A DNA stretch of 60,280 bases from Lentisphaerales bacterium (GTDB lineage: Bacteria > Verrucomicrobiota > Kiritimatiellia > JAUXFM01): positions 1 to 60,280 of the forward strand of contig JAUXFM010000004.1 in the NCBI GenBank assembly GCA_030622955.1, written 5' to 3'. The position numbers were made by a program, and so were the translations under genes. Within the stretch, counting starts at the first letter, position 1. Each line of letters begins with the position of its first letter. Of the stretch, positions 37,822 through 48,732 are shown piece by piece. The notes under the pieces are model-generated. The model was not told the origin of the DNA, did no database searches, and saw only the letters and a list, made by a program, of their open reading frames with translations.

Positions 37822-39272
37822 TGCTGGCCCTCCAGAGCGCAGGATATGTCAAATGCAACCTGGCCCTTCGCACTCTTCTGATCGCCCTTTGCGTCACAAA
37901 ACAGATCCGAATCCTCAAGCATGCTGATAAAATCATTCACATCACCAAACTTCTTGCCCATGCCTTTCAGCGCCACCCGGCCGTCCTCCCCGACGAATAC
38001 CGAGGCAAGGTGGATGGTCTGTGGTATCAGAGCATGCAGTTCACGGACCACGTTTATAGGGGCTCTTCTTGCATCCAGTCGGCTGTGCAGTTCCTTGGCA
38101 ATGGCAAGATCTCCGGCCACACGATTTGCTTCAGGCCGTATCTTCTCAAGCTCTTTCTTCAGTTCATCGAGTCGGGCTGTCCGCTGGCAAAGCATTAACG
38201 TAATGAGCATGGAGGCAGCAATCAAGACGGACATGACCAGGATCCCGAGTGCGGTCAGGCTCTTCGCTTTCTGCTGCAATGATTTCCTCAAACGTACAGC
38301 ATCGGGTACGAGATTGAATTCCAGATTCCCGATCGACGCACCCATGCCAACCAGGGGCGCGAGGGAGATCGCATGGTATTCGGCCTGCTGCAGGTCAGGT
38401 TTACGAGTTACGAGTTTGGCGGACCCAAAACTATCCACCGTTTCAACTGGTGCTTCAAGAGTCGGCTCAAGCTCATCGGCCAATCCTTCAATATTCTGCG
38501 CCGCACCCGTCAGGATGACCCTGCTAATGGTGGCGTCATGATTCTCACCGTTGAATATCTCGATGGATCTGCCGATTTCGGCTACGAACTTTTCCCGCGC
38601 TACAGCGGGATCTTCAAGGAGCTGTTCGGCACCGATCAGGATGCTCCTCGAGAAAAGAACTTTGTCGCCGTCCATCACGGCCGAATCTGCATAGGTAGCA
38701 TCAATATCGATGACCATTACCGTTTTGGCATTATTACCCGGCATGTTAAACATCGACCAGTTGAGAAGCCCCTCAGTACTGACCGACATTGCGTCGATCG
38801 CCAAACCGGCTTCCTCCAGAAGGTGGAACCGCTCACGCACGATGCTCTGCTGGGCAATGACAAGCATGACCTTGGTATATCCGGATGGATCGGCGCCTAT
38901 GATCCTGTAACCGGAAACGATTTCATCGCGGGAATAGGGAGTTTGTTTCCCGATCTGCAGGTCCACCATGTCCGCTATCTCGGCTACATCGGTGGAGGGC
39001 AATTCAAGAAAACGAATGTTTGCCATCTGGCGCGGCAGGCAGCCGACAATGGGCCCTCTGGCAAACTTTCCCGCTTTGAGGGCTTTGCTTATGCTCTGGC
39101 CCATCGATTCTGAGAAGGAGGAGAAACGTTCAAGATGTAGACGGGAAATGCGGCCACCACCACGCGCAGGCTCCACCTGTATCATCTTGACCCATTCGTT
39201 GCCGATTTCTATGACAACGACGGGCTTCTTTGACTGCGCTGATTGCTTCTTATTATTCATGCCAATAGACAA
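37818..39272 (-). CDS. PilM-PilN-like fusion (GspL-equivalent)
   Basis: Actin-like PilM domain (VVVIEIGNEWVKMIQVE...MVIDIDATYADSAVMDGDKVLFSRSI), then TM helix and PilN-like tail. Confidence 0.75.
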   Translation of the reverse strand: MSIGMNNKKQSAQSKKPVVVIEIGNEWVKMIQVEPARGGGRISRLHLERFSSFSESMGQSISKALKAGKFARGPIVGCLPRQMANIRFLELPSTDVAEIADMVDLQIGKQTPYSRDEIVSGYRIIGADPSGYTKVMLVIAQQSIVRERFHLLEEAGLAIDAMSVSTEGLLNWSMFNMPGNNAKTVMVIDIDATYADSAVMDGDKVLFSRSILIGAEQLLEDPAVAREKFVAEIGRSIEIFNGENHDATISRVILTGAAQNIEGLADELEPTLEAPVETVDSFGSAKLVTRKPDLQQAEYHAISLAPLVGMGASIGNLEFNLVPDAVRLRKSLQQKAKSLTALGILVMSVLIAASMLITLMLCQRTARLDELKKELEKIRPEANRVAGDLAIAKELHSRLDARRAPINVVRELHALIPQTIHLASVFVGEDGRVALKGMGKKFGDVNDFISMLEDSDLFCDAKGDQKSAKGQVAFDISCALEGQQ

Positions 39273-40272
39273 GCTTTCTTTTCCGCTTATCGTAGACGAA
39301 CTCTATTCGCCTCGTCGCTGGATTCTCATTCCCGACCTGCCCAACGGCCGTACCCCTGAAGCAGGATGCCCCTACCGACATACGTTTGCCCATCTTTGCA
39401 AGCAACGCCCTCTCTTCATCCGAGACTGCCGAATACGAGCTGATCTGCTTAAGAATACCGGCTGCGCCCTCGCTTGTGAAAGCGTGGCCGGCATCCCTGT
39501 AATTCTCGATTTTTGCCACTACCGCTTCCATGGTGGTGGCATCCGCAGACCCGGCAGCATGTGCCAGACTCATCAGCACCACTGGATCGGCCGTGTTGAC
39601 GTTGACCTTACCATGGCCGTAAACGGTGATGCGACCCCTAATTCCCTCAAAGAACTCCTCGGTCATGTCTTTAACAAGCAGGATTTCTTCCGGGAACCTG
39701 AAATCACCATCCCTGCATTCATAGGGTGATTTCAGCCCTGCGTAATAGCTGTTCTCAGCTCCGCCGTCAAGCGGTTCGGTATCCGGATCCCGCCAATCCA
39801 GGACATTTGCGGCGATACTGTTGGCCTTGATGGCATCACAATCTGTCGCCTGCACCAGCAGGGATGCAATGAGTGCCCTGTCGGCCTTGTTGATATTGAT
39901 CCGCCGTTCTTCATTCTCGAGGCCGCTGTTGGTAACGATATTGTCCCTGTCCGAGACAGTCCTGTGATAGACCATTGCGCTCCCCTGTGCCAATATCAAC
40001 TCTTCGCCGCCCAGCCCTCTACTTGTGGGACTGGATTCAGATTCGGCCCTGTACCATACATCAGTTACGGTCATCGTTTCGGCTATCGCATATTCCACGG
40101 CACTCCTGGCAAGAAGATAGGATTGTTCGTTTCGCTTGAGCCATGACACGGAATTTATGTTCGCCGATACGTAGGAGCTTACCGCCACCGCCAATATTGC
40201 AAGTGAGAACAGAACACATGTGGCAAGGATAAGTATGCTGCCGCCACGTTCTCTATGGTGATTCTTTCGCAT
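39253..40272 (-). CDS. gspK: General secretion pathway protein K
   Basis: GGSILILATCVLFSLAILAVAVSSYV pilin-like N-terminus; RININKADRALIASLL and VNVNTADPVVLMSL helix-hairpin motifs. Confidence 0.85.
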   Translation of the reverse strand: MRKNHHRERGGSILILATCVLFSLAILAVAVSSYVSANINSVSWLKRNEQSYLLARSAVEYAIAETMTVTDVWYRAESESSPTSRGLGGEELILAQGSAMVYHRTVSDRDNIVTNSGLENEERRININKADRALIASLLVQATDCDAIKANSIAANVLDWRDPDTEPLDGGAENSYYAGLKSPYECRDGDFRFPEEILLVKDMTEEFFEGIRGRITVYGHGKVNVNTADPVVLMSLAHAAGSADATTMEAVVAKIENYRDAGHAFTSEGAAGILKQISSYSAVSDEERALLAKMGKRMSVGASCFRGTAVGQVGNENPATRRIEFVYDKRKRKLVYWHE

Positions 40273-40282
40273 AATACTGGTG

Positions 40283-40909
40283 CTACATTCCTTTCAATAG
40301 GACCACCCGATCGATCCTCACTGTCCTGCTGCCCTTCTTGAACGTGATAGTCGCTTTGACTCCTGTGGGCAGCTCTCCGCCTTCCTGCGCTTTCTCCTGC
40401 CACTCCGGTTCATCATCCTTTGCGCCATCTTCCTCGGCCTGAAACCAGTAGGCGTAGTGAACAGTCTCGAGGGCAGACACAAGCCGCTCAGTTCCACCCT
40501 CTGCCGGAGCAGGCTCCGTGAACGGCCAGGCCGCACGATCCAGCGCCCCGCTCTTTTTGTCGAAGGTGTATTTGACGCGTGCAACAATAGGGCCGGAATC
40601 GTTTCTCTTGCCGAGCCCATCGACGAGTGAAGTGAAGAAAATGGTATTGCCGCCGCCCTGGAACTCAGGCGAATGGACCGGCACCGCGTTCATCAAATCC
40701 TTCTCCAGGAGTTCCAGTGCCAGGGCTACTTCGAGATCCGGCTGGTTGAACGTTCTGGCCTTATCCAGGGCGCTGAATCCTGTCGCCATGCTGGCCATGA
40801 TGCTGCCTATGATAATTGCTGTGATAACAACCACTACCAGCATTTCTATGAGCGTGAAAGCACCGCTGTTCTGTTTTCTGCAGTTCTGCACTCTATTCCT
40901 TTTTTTCAA
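40283..40909 (-). CDS. gspJ: General secretion pathway protein J-like pseudopilin
   Basis: GAFTLIEMLVVVVITAIIIGSIMASM prepilin motif; position in operon. Confidence 0.75.
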   Translation of the reverse strand: MKKRNRVQNCRKQNSGAFTLIEMLVVVVITAIIIGSIMASMATGFSALDKARTFNQPDLEVALALELLEKDLMNAVPVHSPEFQGGGNTIFFTSLVDGLGKRNDSGPIVARVKYTFDKKSGALDRAAWPFTEPAPAEGGTERLVSALETVHYAYWFQAEEDGAKDDEPEWQEKAQEGGELPTGVKATITFKKGSRTVRIDRVVLLKGM

Positions 40910-41333
40910 CCCTTACGTAAACCGACTGGCAGTACCGCAGATCAGGCTGCTCCTTGCGCCACACCGTCAGGTTTATCTCGAGCAGGTCACCCGACCCATC
41001 CGCCAGTTCAGCCACCTGTGCCACTTCCTGCTTCCACCGGAAGTTACGCCCCGCGCATTCGGCGCCACCCTTACCGTCAACAGGAATGAAAGTTTCGTCC
41101 CGCTGCATCTCCTGTTCGAGTTCCGTGAATTTGCTGGAAATCAATTCCGTGGCGCACATCCGATCCTTTGTGCGATCGAGCGCAGATAACGATCTCTGGA
41201 AGCAGGTCAGAACGGCAACGATCCCGACCGATAGAATTGCAATGGTGATCAGGACCTCAACGAGGGTGAACCCGACGGCATGAGAACCTGGGTTCTGCCG
41301 ATCTACATGGAGCCTGGATTGAGCGTCAGCCAT
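40893..41333 (-). CDS. gspI: General secretion pathway protein I-like pseudopilin
   Basis: GFTLVEVLITIAILSVGIVAVLTCFQRSL prepilin motif. Confidence 0.75.
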   Translation of the reverse strand: MADAQSRLHVDRQNPGSHAVGFTLVEVLITIAILSVGIVAVLTCFQRSLSALDRTKDRMCATELISSKFTELEQEMQRDETFIPVDGKGGAECAGRNFRWKQEVAQVAELADGSGDLLEINLTVWRKEQPDLRYCQSVYVRVEKKE

Positions 41334-41352
41334 AGCGCGGCTTGTCTGTCCA

Positions 41353-41757
41353 CTACTTTCTTACGTCGTCCTCGTTGCCGTCCAGCCCGTCAGGACCAAG
41401 TGACCATATCTGGATACCTGCGCCATTGGGACTCGCTTCATTCTTATAATGGTATTCATTGCCCCATGGATCTTCCAGTTTGTCCAGGTAGGGCCCTTTC
41501 CAGTCCGTCGCCGTGGCGGGCTTCTTGAGCAGCGCCTTCAGTCCCTGCTGCGTGGTGGGATATGCGTTATTGTCGAGACGGTAGAGTTTGAGCACAGTTT
41601 CGATGTTCTTCATGTCGCCTTTGGTGATCTCTTTCAGTGCCTCCTCCTGGCGCCCGATGAGATTGGGCACTATCATGCCGGCCAATGCGGCTATGATAAT
41701 TACAACTATCATGAGCTCTATCAGGGTGAAGCCGCCTCTCGCTCCTTCAGATTTCAT
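41353..41757 (-). CDS. gspG: Major pseudopilin GspG
   Basis: GGFTLIELMIVVIIIAALAGMIVPNLIG...NNAYPTTQQGLKALLKKP...DPWGNEYHYKNEASPNGAGIQIWSLGPDGLDGNEDD. Confidence 0.93.
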   Translation of the reverse strand: MKSEGARGGFTLIELMIVVIIIAALAGMIVPNLIGRQEEALKEITKGDMKNIETVLKLYRLDNNAYPTTQQGLKALLKKPATATDWKGPYLDKLEDPWGNEYHYKNEASPNGAGIQIWSLGPDGLDGNEDDVRK

Positions 41758-41795
41758 ACTCGTCCCCCTCGTCGCAACGACGCTGAACAAATTTC

Positions 41796-42653
41796 TTATT
41801 GTTTCCTCTTGGCGGGCGCCGAAAGAACATGTGCCTTCCACGCTTCCTCCAGCGCTACTATATTACGCACAGATTGTGGATAGGTAAATCTCAAAGCATC
41901 ATCCAATTTCCCTCCTGAGCGTAGCGAACGGCACAGCTTCCCGAACTTCTCTGACCCATGCTGCTCTATCAGATACCCCACAAGGCTTATTGCCTGGGCA
42001 TAGAAATCGGCAGGATTCTCGCTCTTTCGAAGCTCCTGCGGAGTCATATTGCCCAGCTCCGACACCGACATGAGCTTGCCTTTCTTTGCCAGGGTTCTTG
42101 CATGTTCAATGCGTATACTGCGGTTCCCCTTCTCTTCCCATTGTGCTATTCCCTCATCCAGCCACAGTGGCACCTCGCCCTTGAAGCCCAGGAAATCTCT
42201 CAGTATCAGGTGTGTCAGCTCATGCGGCAGGACGGTGTCCAGAAACGTCATGCTGGTGGCGTAGCTGTCTATCTGCTTCATGGCGTAGTTCGCCCTACCA
42301 CGCGACCATCCAGGAGCGCCAGTTGCCTTCATATACGCAGCATGGTTTTCGTGCAAATAGATTTTCGCCCTGTTCTCCCACAGCCAGAAGTTGTCATGTC
42401 TATTGTGGCCCAAATCTTCAGCGATCTGCCGATAGTATTTCTCGGCACGGGAAGCTATGCTTTCGGCAAGCTTCTTCTCGCCCTTGTAATGGACAATGAA
42501 ATGCTTCCCTTTGATCTCCTGCCACTTCTCTGCATCCTCTTCGGCAAGGGAATGCTGCGGAAGGAGAGCAGTGAGAATCACGAGCAGGCCGGCGAGGAGT
42601 TGAGATCTCATAGAGTGCCTCAATTCAAGTCGATAGAGGTGACATCTTTTCAT
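41796..42653 (-). CDS. Secreted gluzincin-like metallopeptidase (peptidase MA-like)
   Basis: Signal peptide; HELTHLILRDFLGF with downstream EGIAQWEE. Confidence 0.8.
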   Translation of the reverse strand: MKRCHLYRLELRHSMRSQLLAGLLVILTALLPQHSLAEEDAEKWQEIKGKHFIVHYKGEKKLAESIASRAEKYYRQIAEDLGHNRHDNFWLWENRAKIYLHENHAAYMKATGAPGWSRGRANYAMKQIDSYATSMTFLDTVLPHELTHLILRDFLGFKGEVPLWLDEGIAQWEEKGNRSIRIEHARTLAKKGKLMSVSELGNMTPQELRKSENPADFYAQAISLVGYLIEQHGSEKFGKLCRSLRSGGKLDDALRFTYPQSVRNIVALEEAWKAHVLSAPAKRKQ

Positions 42654-42810
42654 AACCTGCTAACTGATAACCAATAACGGCTGTCCGGTTGATCGGACCG
42701 CAATGGCAACAGATTTCAGATGCGCGGAACCTGCACTGATTGCTGGTCACCGATTGCTGTCGCCCATCTGCCACCGTTCCCCAACAACTCAACCGGCGTC
42801 CCTCGACCTG

Positions 42811-42835
42811 TCCTACATTGCTTTAGCACAAATGG
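42811..42835. repeat. Dispersed TCCTnCrTAGCTTTAGC element, degenerate copy
   Basis: tcctacattgctttagcacaaatgg; related to 44210-44236 and 46074-46100. Confidence 0.4.
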
Positions 42836-42844
42836 CCAGCAACA

Positions 42845-44050
42845 CTACCCAATCGTCTTCCCGATCTCAAAGATGGGGAGCAGCATTGCAAAGACTATCA
42901 GGCCGACAACGGCGCCGATGATGAGAATGAGCAGTGGCTCTATCAGGGTTGTAACAGTTCTCGTCTGCTGATCTACTTCCTGGTCATAGAACTCGGCCAC
43001 CTCGGCCAACACTTCTTCCAGTCCGCCGGTTTCTTCACCGACCGCTATCATGTTGGACAGGAAGACCGGAAAGTGTTTTGCATGTTTCATGCCATCAGCA
43101 ATACGGGCGCCGCGATGCACAACACCCACTCTGACCTCCTCTATTTCCTGCTTCAATATACTGTTACGCATGGTCTCAGAGCTCAGTGCGAGGGCCCGAT
43201 CAATCGTAATGCCGCTTTCGATCAACAGTGATAATGTTCGCGCAAAACGTGCGATATCTGCATTCCGGGAGAATCCTCTGAGCACCGGCATGCTCAGTTG
43301 GATCGCATCCCACATTGTTCTGCCTGCACCTCCAGAAATCATTCGCTTCAGCATCAGAATAAAAAGCATGACTCCAATGACCAGCCAGTGCCAGCTCCCT
43401 GAAATGATCTTGCTCGCGCCAAATAGGATTGCGGTGGGAAGTGGCAACTCCTGGCCTTTGAACAGTGGCATGATCCGAGGCATGAAGAACGCCACCATGA
43501 CGAATACGGTAGCAATCCCTACGATGAGTACGAGTGTAGGATAAGTGAGCGCCGACTGAACTTTGCGACGCAGGACTTCTTCCTTCTCACGCGCTTCAGC
43601 AAGCCGGCGCAGGATCTTGTCAAGAATACCTGCTGATTCTCCCGATTTGACCATGCTGACATAAAGCCCCGGGAAAAGCCGGGGGTATTTCTTGAGTGCT
43701 TCCGAAAGCATCCCGCCATCACGGATCGTATTTCCAAGATCCGTTACCACCCGCAGAAGCTTCTTGTTCTCGGTCTGTTCGCCTATGGTCACAAGCGCCC
43801 TGAGAATTGGGACGCCGGCACGCAGCAGGCTCGCGAGCTGGCGGGTAAAGATATTGATGTCCCTCGCGCGAATTCTTGCACTGATGAACTCGTGAGAGCT
43901 GCGCTCATCGATCGCGTTTTCCGTGACCGATATGGGGCTCTGCCCGCGCCTGTCGATCTCGGCGAGAACCGCAGCCCTGTTATCGGCAATGATCTCACCT
44001 TCGATGGTGTTATCAGGCCCATCTTTTGCTTTGTATGTGAATGTAGGCAT
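42845..44050 (-). CDS. gspF: Type II secretion system protein F
   Basis: FTRQLASLLRAGVPILRALVTIGEQTENK...YVSMVKSGESAGILDKILRRLAE...FYDQEVDQQTRTVTTLIEPLLILIIGAVVG. Confidence 0.93.
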   Translation of the reverse strand: MPTFTYKAKDGPDNTIEGEIIADNRAAVLAEIDRRGQSPISVTENAIDERSSHEFISARIRARDINIFTRQLASLLRAGVPILRALVTIGEQTENKKLLRVVTDLGNTIRDGGMLSEALKKYPRLFPGLYVSMVKSGESAGILDKILRRLAEAREKEEVLRRKVQSALTYPTLVLIVGIATVFVMVAFFMPRIMPLFKGQELPLPTAILFGASKIISGSWHWLVIGVMLFILMLKRMISGGAGRTMWDAIQLSMPVLRGFSRNADIARFARTLSLLIESGITIDRALALSSETMRNSILKQEIEEVRVGVVHRGARIADGMKHAKHFPVFLSNMIAVGEETGGLEEVLAEVAEFYDQEVDQQTRTVTTLIEPLLILIIGAVVGLIVFAMLLPIFEIGKTIG

Positions 44051-44209
44051 TTCAGGAAGGTATCAGGTGTTCCACCTTCGCCTGTTGGGTTTCGGCGCGA
44101 CCAGCCCAAGCTGGCAGGGCTCAGGGTTCAGGAAGGAACTGGTTTCAGGTTTCAGACTCATCCTTCAGCCCTCTCTTAAGTTCAGGTTTCAAATCGATGG
44201 ATTCACTTG

Positions 44210-44236
44210 TCCTTCGTAGCTTCATGCGTAGTAGAA
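44210..44236. repeat. Dispersed TCCTnCrTAGCTTTAGC palindromic element
   Basis: tccttcgtagcttcatgcgtagtagaa. Confidence 0.5.
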
Positions 44237-44303
44237 TCCTTCAGCCCTCTCCCTTGCCGGGCTCCGCAACTCAGGTTTCAGGTCTCCGCCTTCAGCCTTC
44301 TCT

Positions 44304-45932
44304 TTAGATGCTTGTTACACGGATGACTTCTTCAAGAGTTGTAATTCCACGGGCAGCTTTTTCCTGTCCATCCTGGGCCAGGCTCACCATGCCCAGCGCC
44401 ATGGCCTTCTCACGCAACACTGTGGAAGAAGCCCTGTCGAGGATGAGTTCCTGGATCTCCGGCTTGAGTGGCAGGAATTCGCAGACGGCAATGCGTCCGC
44501 TGTATCCGGTTTGTTTGCAGGCTTTGCATCCCGTACCGCGATACCGGGTTGCCCCATCAATTTCATAGCTTTCCTTGCACTTCGTACAGATCGTTTTGAC
44601 AAGGCGTTGTGCGGCGAACGCACGCACGGTTGAGGTGATGAGATAGGGATCAATGCCCATATCAATGAGCCGTACAGCGCCACTCGCCGCGTCGTTCGTA
44701 TGTAGGGTGCTGAGAACAAGATGCCCCGTCATGGCTGTCTGGATCGCAATTTCGGCCGTCTCCCTGTCACGTACTTCACCCACCATCATGATGTCAGGGT
44801 CATGTCGAAGCATGCTTCGTAATGCCGTTGCGAAGGTAAGTCCTATCTTCGGATTGATCTGCGTTTGCGTTATTCCTTTGAGCTCGTACTCAACAGGATC
44901 CTCGATAGTTATTATCTTCCTGCCAGGTTGATTGAGCTGCCTGAGGCAGGCATAAAGTGTCGTGCTTTTACCGCTCCCCGTTGGACCCGTGACAAATATC
45001 AGCCCATGTGGCTGATTGATCAATTCACCGAGTGCAGCCCGATGAGCAGGAGAGAGTCCCAGTTCTTCCAAATTGAAGAGCATAGTGGTCGGCAGGATCC
45101 TGATCACAACGTTCTCGCCATGCAGGGCCGGGACAACTGATATTCTGAGATCGTAGTTTTTTCCACCAACAGTGACCCTGGACCTTCCATCCTGCGGGAT
45201 TCTGCGTTCTACGATGTTGAGACGAGCCATGAGCTTGATGCGTGAAATTATTGCCGGGTACAGGACCCTTATGTTCGATGCCACGTGTGCCGGGTACAGC
45301 ACACCGTCAATCCGGCGCCGCACGTCCACGGAATCACGACCGGCCTCGAAGTGGATATCCGTTGCCCGCTCATCAATGGCTTCCTGCAGAAGCTGGTTGA
45401 CCAGGCTGACAACCGAGGCGTCATCTGCCATCTTCGCCAGGTCATGCGATTCGGCGACGGGTTCCGCCTCTTCATGCGAAGATTCCTGCAGAATCTTCTC
45501 AACGGTATCGGCCCCTATTCCGTAGGAGCGTCTGATGGCATCGAGTATGTCTGACCTACAGGCAAGCACCCGCTCCACCTGGTAGCCAAGATTCGTCTGG
45601 ATATCCTCGACCGGCGACATGTCCAGGGGATCCGACAAGGCTATTGTCAGGACAGGTGCCTGCAACCGGACAGGCATGATCAAGTAGTGTGATGCGAACT
45701 TGGCCGACACAGACCTGATCGCCGCATCATCAATGACCAGCTCGCCCAGGGCCACAAAGTTCAGGCCATGTTGATCCGCAAGCAACCTCAGGAGCGGTTC
45801 TTCTTCAACAAAGCCGTTCTCCACCAGGACCAGGGGCAAAGACCTGTAGGTCTGCCGAGATATCGTCAGGGCTTTCTCAAGATCTTTCTTGGAAAGCATG
45901 CCCTGCTTGACCAGGTTGGCTTCGAGTTTCAT
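44304..45932 (-). CDS. gspE: GspE/PilB family secretion ATPase
   Basis: GPTGSGKSTTLYACLRQLN, IEDPVEYELKGITQTQIN, RSMLRHDPDIMMVGEVRDRETAEIAIQTAMTGHLVLSTLHTN, CTKC/GCKAC Zn motif. Confidence 0.94.
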   Translation of the reverse strand: MKLEANLVKQGMLSKKDLEKALTISRQTYRSLPLVLVENGFVEEEPLLRLLADQHGLNFVALGELVIDDAAIRSVSAKFASHYLIMPVRLQAPVLTIALSDPLDMSPVEDIQTNLGYQVERVLACRSDILDAIRRSYGIGADTVEKILQESSHEEAEPVAESHDLAKMADDASVVSLVNQLLQEAIDERATDIHFEAGRDSVDVRRRIDGVLYPAHVASNIRVLYPAIISRIKLMARLNIVERRIPQDGRSRVTVGGKNYDLRISVVPALHGENVVIRILPTTMLFNLEELGLSPAHRAALGELINQPHGLIFVTGPTGSGKSTTLYACLRQLNQPGRKIITIEDPVEYELKGITQTQINPKIGLTFATALRSMLRHDPDIMMVGEVRDRETAEIAIQTAMTGHLVLSTLHTNDAASGAVRLIDMGIDPYLITSTVRAFAAQRLVKTICTKCKESYEIDGATRYRGTGCKACKQTGYSGRIAVCEFLPLKPEIQELILDRASSTVLREKAMALGMVSLAQDGQEKAARGITTLEEVIRVTSI

Positions 45933-46073
45933 TTCAAATTGTCCGTCCTAATTATAGCGATTCACGAATGATCTGTCTATTTGTCGATCCTGTATTCGCT
46001 CGATATTCCGGTACTGTTCTTGTTTAATTGGTCTGGACCCATCCCGACAACTAAACACCTCTTCTTCGACCTA

Positions 46074-46100
46074 TCCTGCATAACCTTGGCCGCAGTAGGA
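46074..46100. repeat. Dispersed TCCTnCrTAGCTTTAGC palindromic element
   Basis: tcctgcataaccttggccgcagtagga. Confidence 0.5.
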
Positions 46101-46114
46101 GCCAACAACTAAAC

Positions 46115-47542
<1,428 letters not shown>

Positions 47543-47557
47543 TCACATGAAACTTCT

Positions 47558-48505
47558 CTAAGCTGCTTTACCGGCCTCCTTGGCCAATGCCTGCTTCTTC
47601 TTCTTGGCCTTGAGTTTCTTCTTTTCCTTGATGTTCTTGGCCGCGAAACATTCGCGCATGCCCTTGTCGATCTGCTCGTGAACAGCCTTGAATGCCTGGT
47701 GCTGCACCTTCTTGAATGTCTTTTCAACTGCCTGTTGACTGCCTTCAAGATGCATTGCCCTGGCAGAGAATTCCGCCAGCTTACTGTCCTCGAACACTTC
47801 GTAGAGTTTGGATGTGACCCATACTCCGGCAAGATACTCAAGCATATCGGAGAAAGATGATTCAATAATGACGTTCCGCGCTTCTGCCATCATCCCCCCG
47901 CTTTTGCCCCGACCGGACAGCTCGCTCTCGACGTCCTTGTCGAAGAGTTCTGCACAAGGCAGGATGTTGACCACCTCGATTGTCTGCGAAGAGAATGACA
48001 ACGCCTTCGGGTAGGCAACGGCAACCTTGCCCATCCTCCCGGCAAGGACCTCATCAACAATATAATCCTTCACTTCCACCGCCTGCTCATAAATGGTCTC
48101 CGGTGCAATGCCGGGAAAGAATTTGTGCGCCCTGCCCTGATCTCCAAACGTGCTGTTGCCCTTGTCGCCTATTACCAGGAGTGCTGTCTTGTCATCCGGC
48201 AGGTTTCCCTGGCAGTCCATTGCTGCACGGATCACGCCCTGGTTCAGTCCGCCCATGAACCCGGAATCTGATGTAACCACTACGATACCCATGACATCAG
48301 ACACCTCTCTTACGAAAGGATTTTCAACATCGATCAGGTTGACAACCCGGAAGAATCCCGAGAAAGCATCCATAAAAGCGTCAAACCGCTCCTTCTGTTT
48401 TTCCAGGACGTGATACTGCGAGCTGGCCACATTTTTGAGTGTCTCTACGAGGCTCAGCAGGTCACCGTTAAACTGCAGCTCTTTTCTCAATTCCGTTAAC
48501 TGCAT
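47558..48505 (-). CDS. atpG: F-type ATPase gamma-like subunit with Lys-rich tail
   Basis: Position between beta and b/delta; VVVTSDSGFMGGLNQGVI resembles the gamma TSDRGLCGGLN motif; C-terminal KEKKKLKAKKKKQALAKEAGKAA. Confidence 0.8.
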   Translation of the reverse strand: MQLTELRKELQFNGDLLSLVETLKNVASSQYHVLEKQKERFDAFMDAFSGFFRVVNLIDVENPFVREVSDVMGIVVVTSDSGFMGGLNQGVIRAAMDCQGNLPDDKTALLVIGDKGNSTFGDQGRAHKFFPGIAPETIYEQAVEVKDYIVDEVLAGRMGKVAVAYPKALSFSSQTIEVVNILPCAELFDKDVESELSGRGKSGGMMAEARNVIIESSFSDMLEYLAGVWVTSKLYEVFEDSKLAEFSARAMHLEGSQQAVEKTFKKVQHQAFKAVHEQIDKGMRECFAAKNIKEKKKLKAKKKKQALAKEAGKAA

Positions 48506-48520
48506 CAGTTACTCCCGAAA

Positions 48521-48550
48521 GGCGGACGGCCCGGCGGTCCGTCCCTACCC
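48521..48550. repeat. GC-rich palindromic dispersed repeat
   Basis: ggcggacggcccggcggtccgtccctaccc, related to copies at 28204-28228 and 28266-28293. Confidence 0.55.
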
Positions 48551-48591
48551 AACATCCCCTCAATTACTGGCTCCTGACTTCCATCCTCTGT

Positions 48592-48731
48592 CCTCCGTCA
48601 TCCGTCCTCCGTCATCCGTCCTCCGTCATCCGTCCTCCGTCCTCCGTCATCCGTCATCCGTCATCCGTCATCCGTCCTCCGCCTTCCGTCATCCGTCATC
48701 CGCCTTCCGTCCTCCGTCCCCCGTCCTCCGC
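48592..48731. repeat. Heptanucleotide tandem repeat (20 units)
   Basis: Units cctccgt/catccgt/cttccgt and variants, 140 bp, directly counted. Confidence 0.95.
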
Positions 48732-48732
48732 A

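Noticed and set aside
38373-39113. 246-aa plus-strand ORF, and 36425..37105 similarly
   Set aside because: Antisense shadows of the PilM-like and MORN genes.
48592-48731. Possible CRISPR array
   Set aside because: Unit is 7 bp, contiguous, with no spacers; it is a minisatellite.
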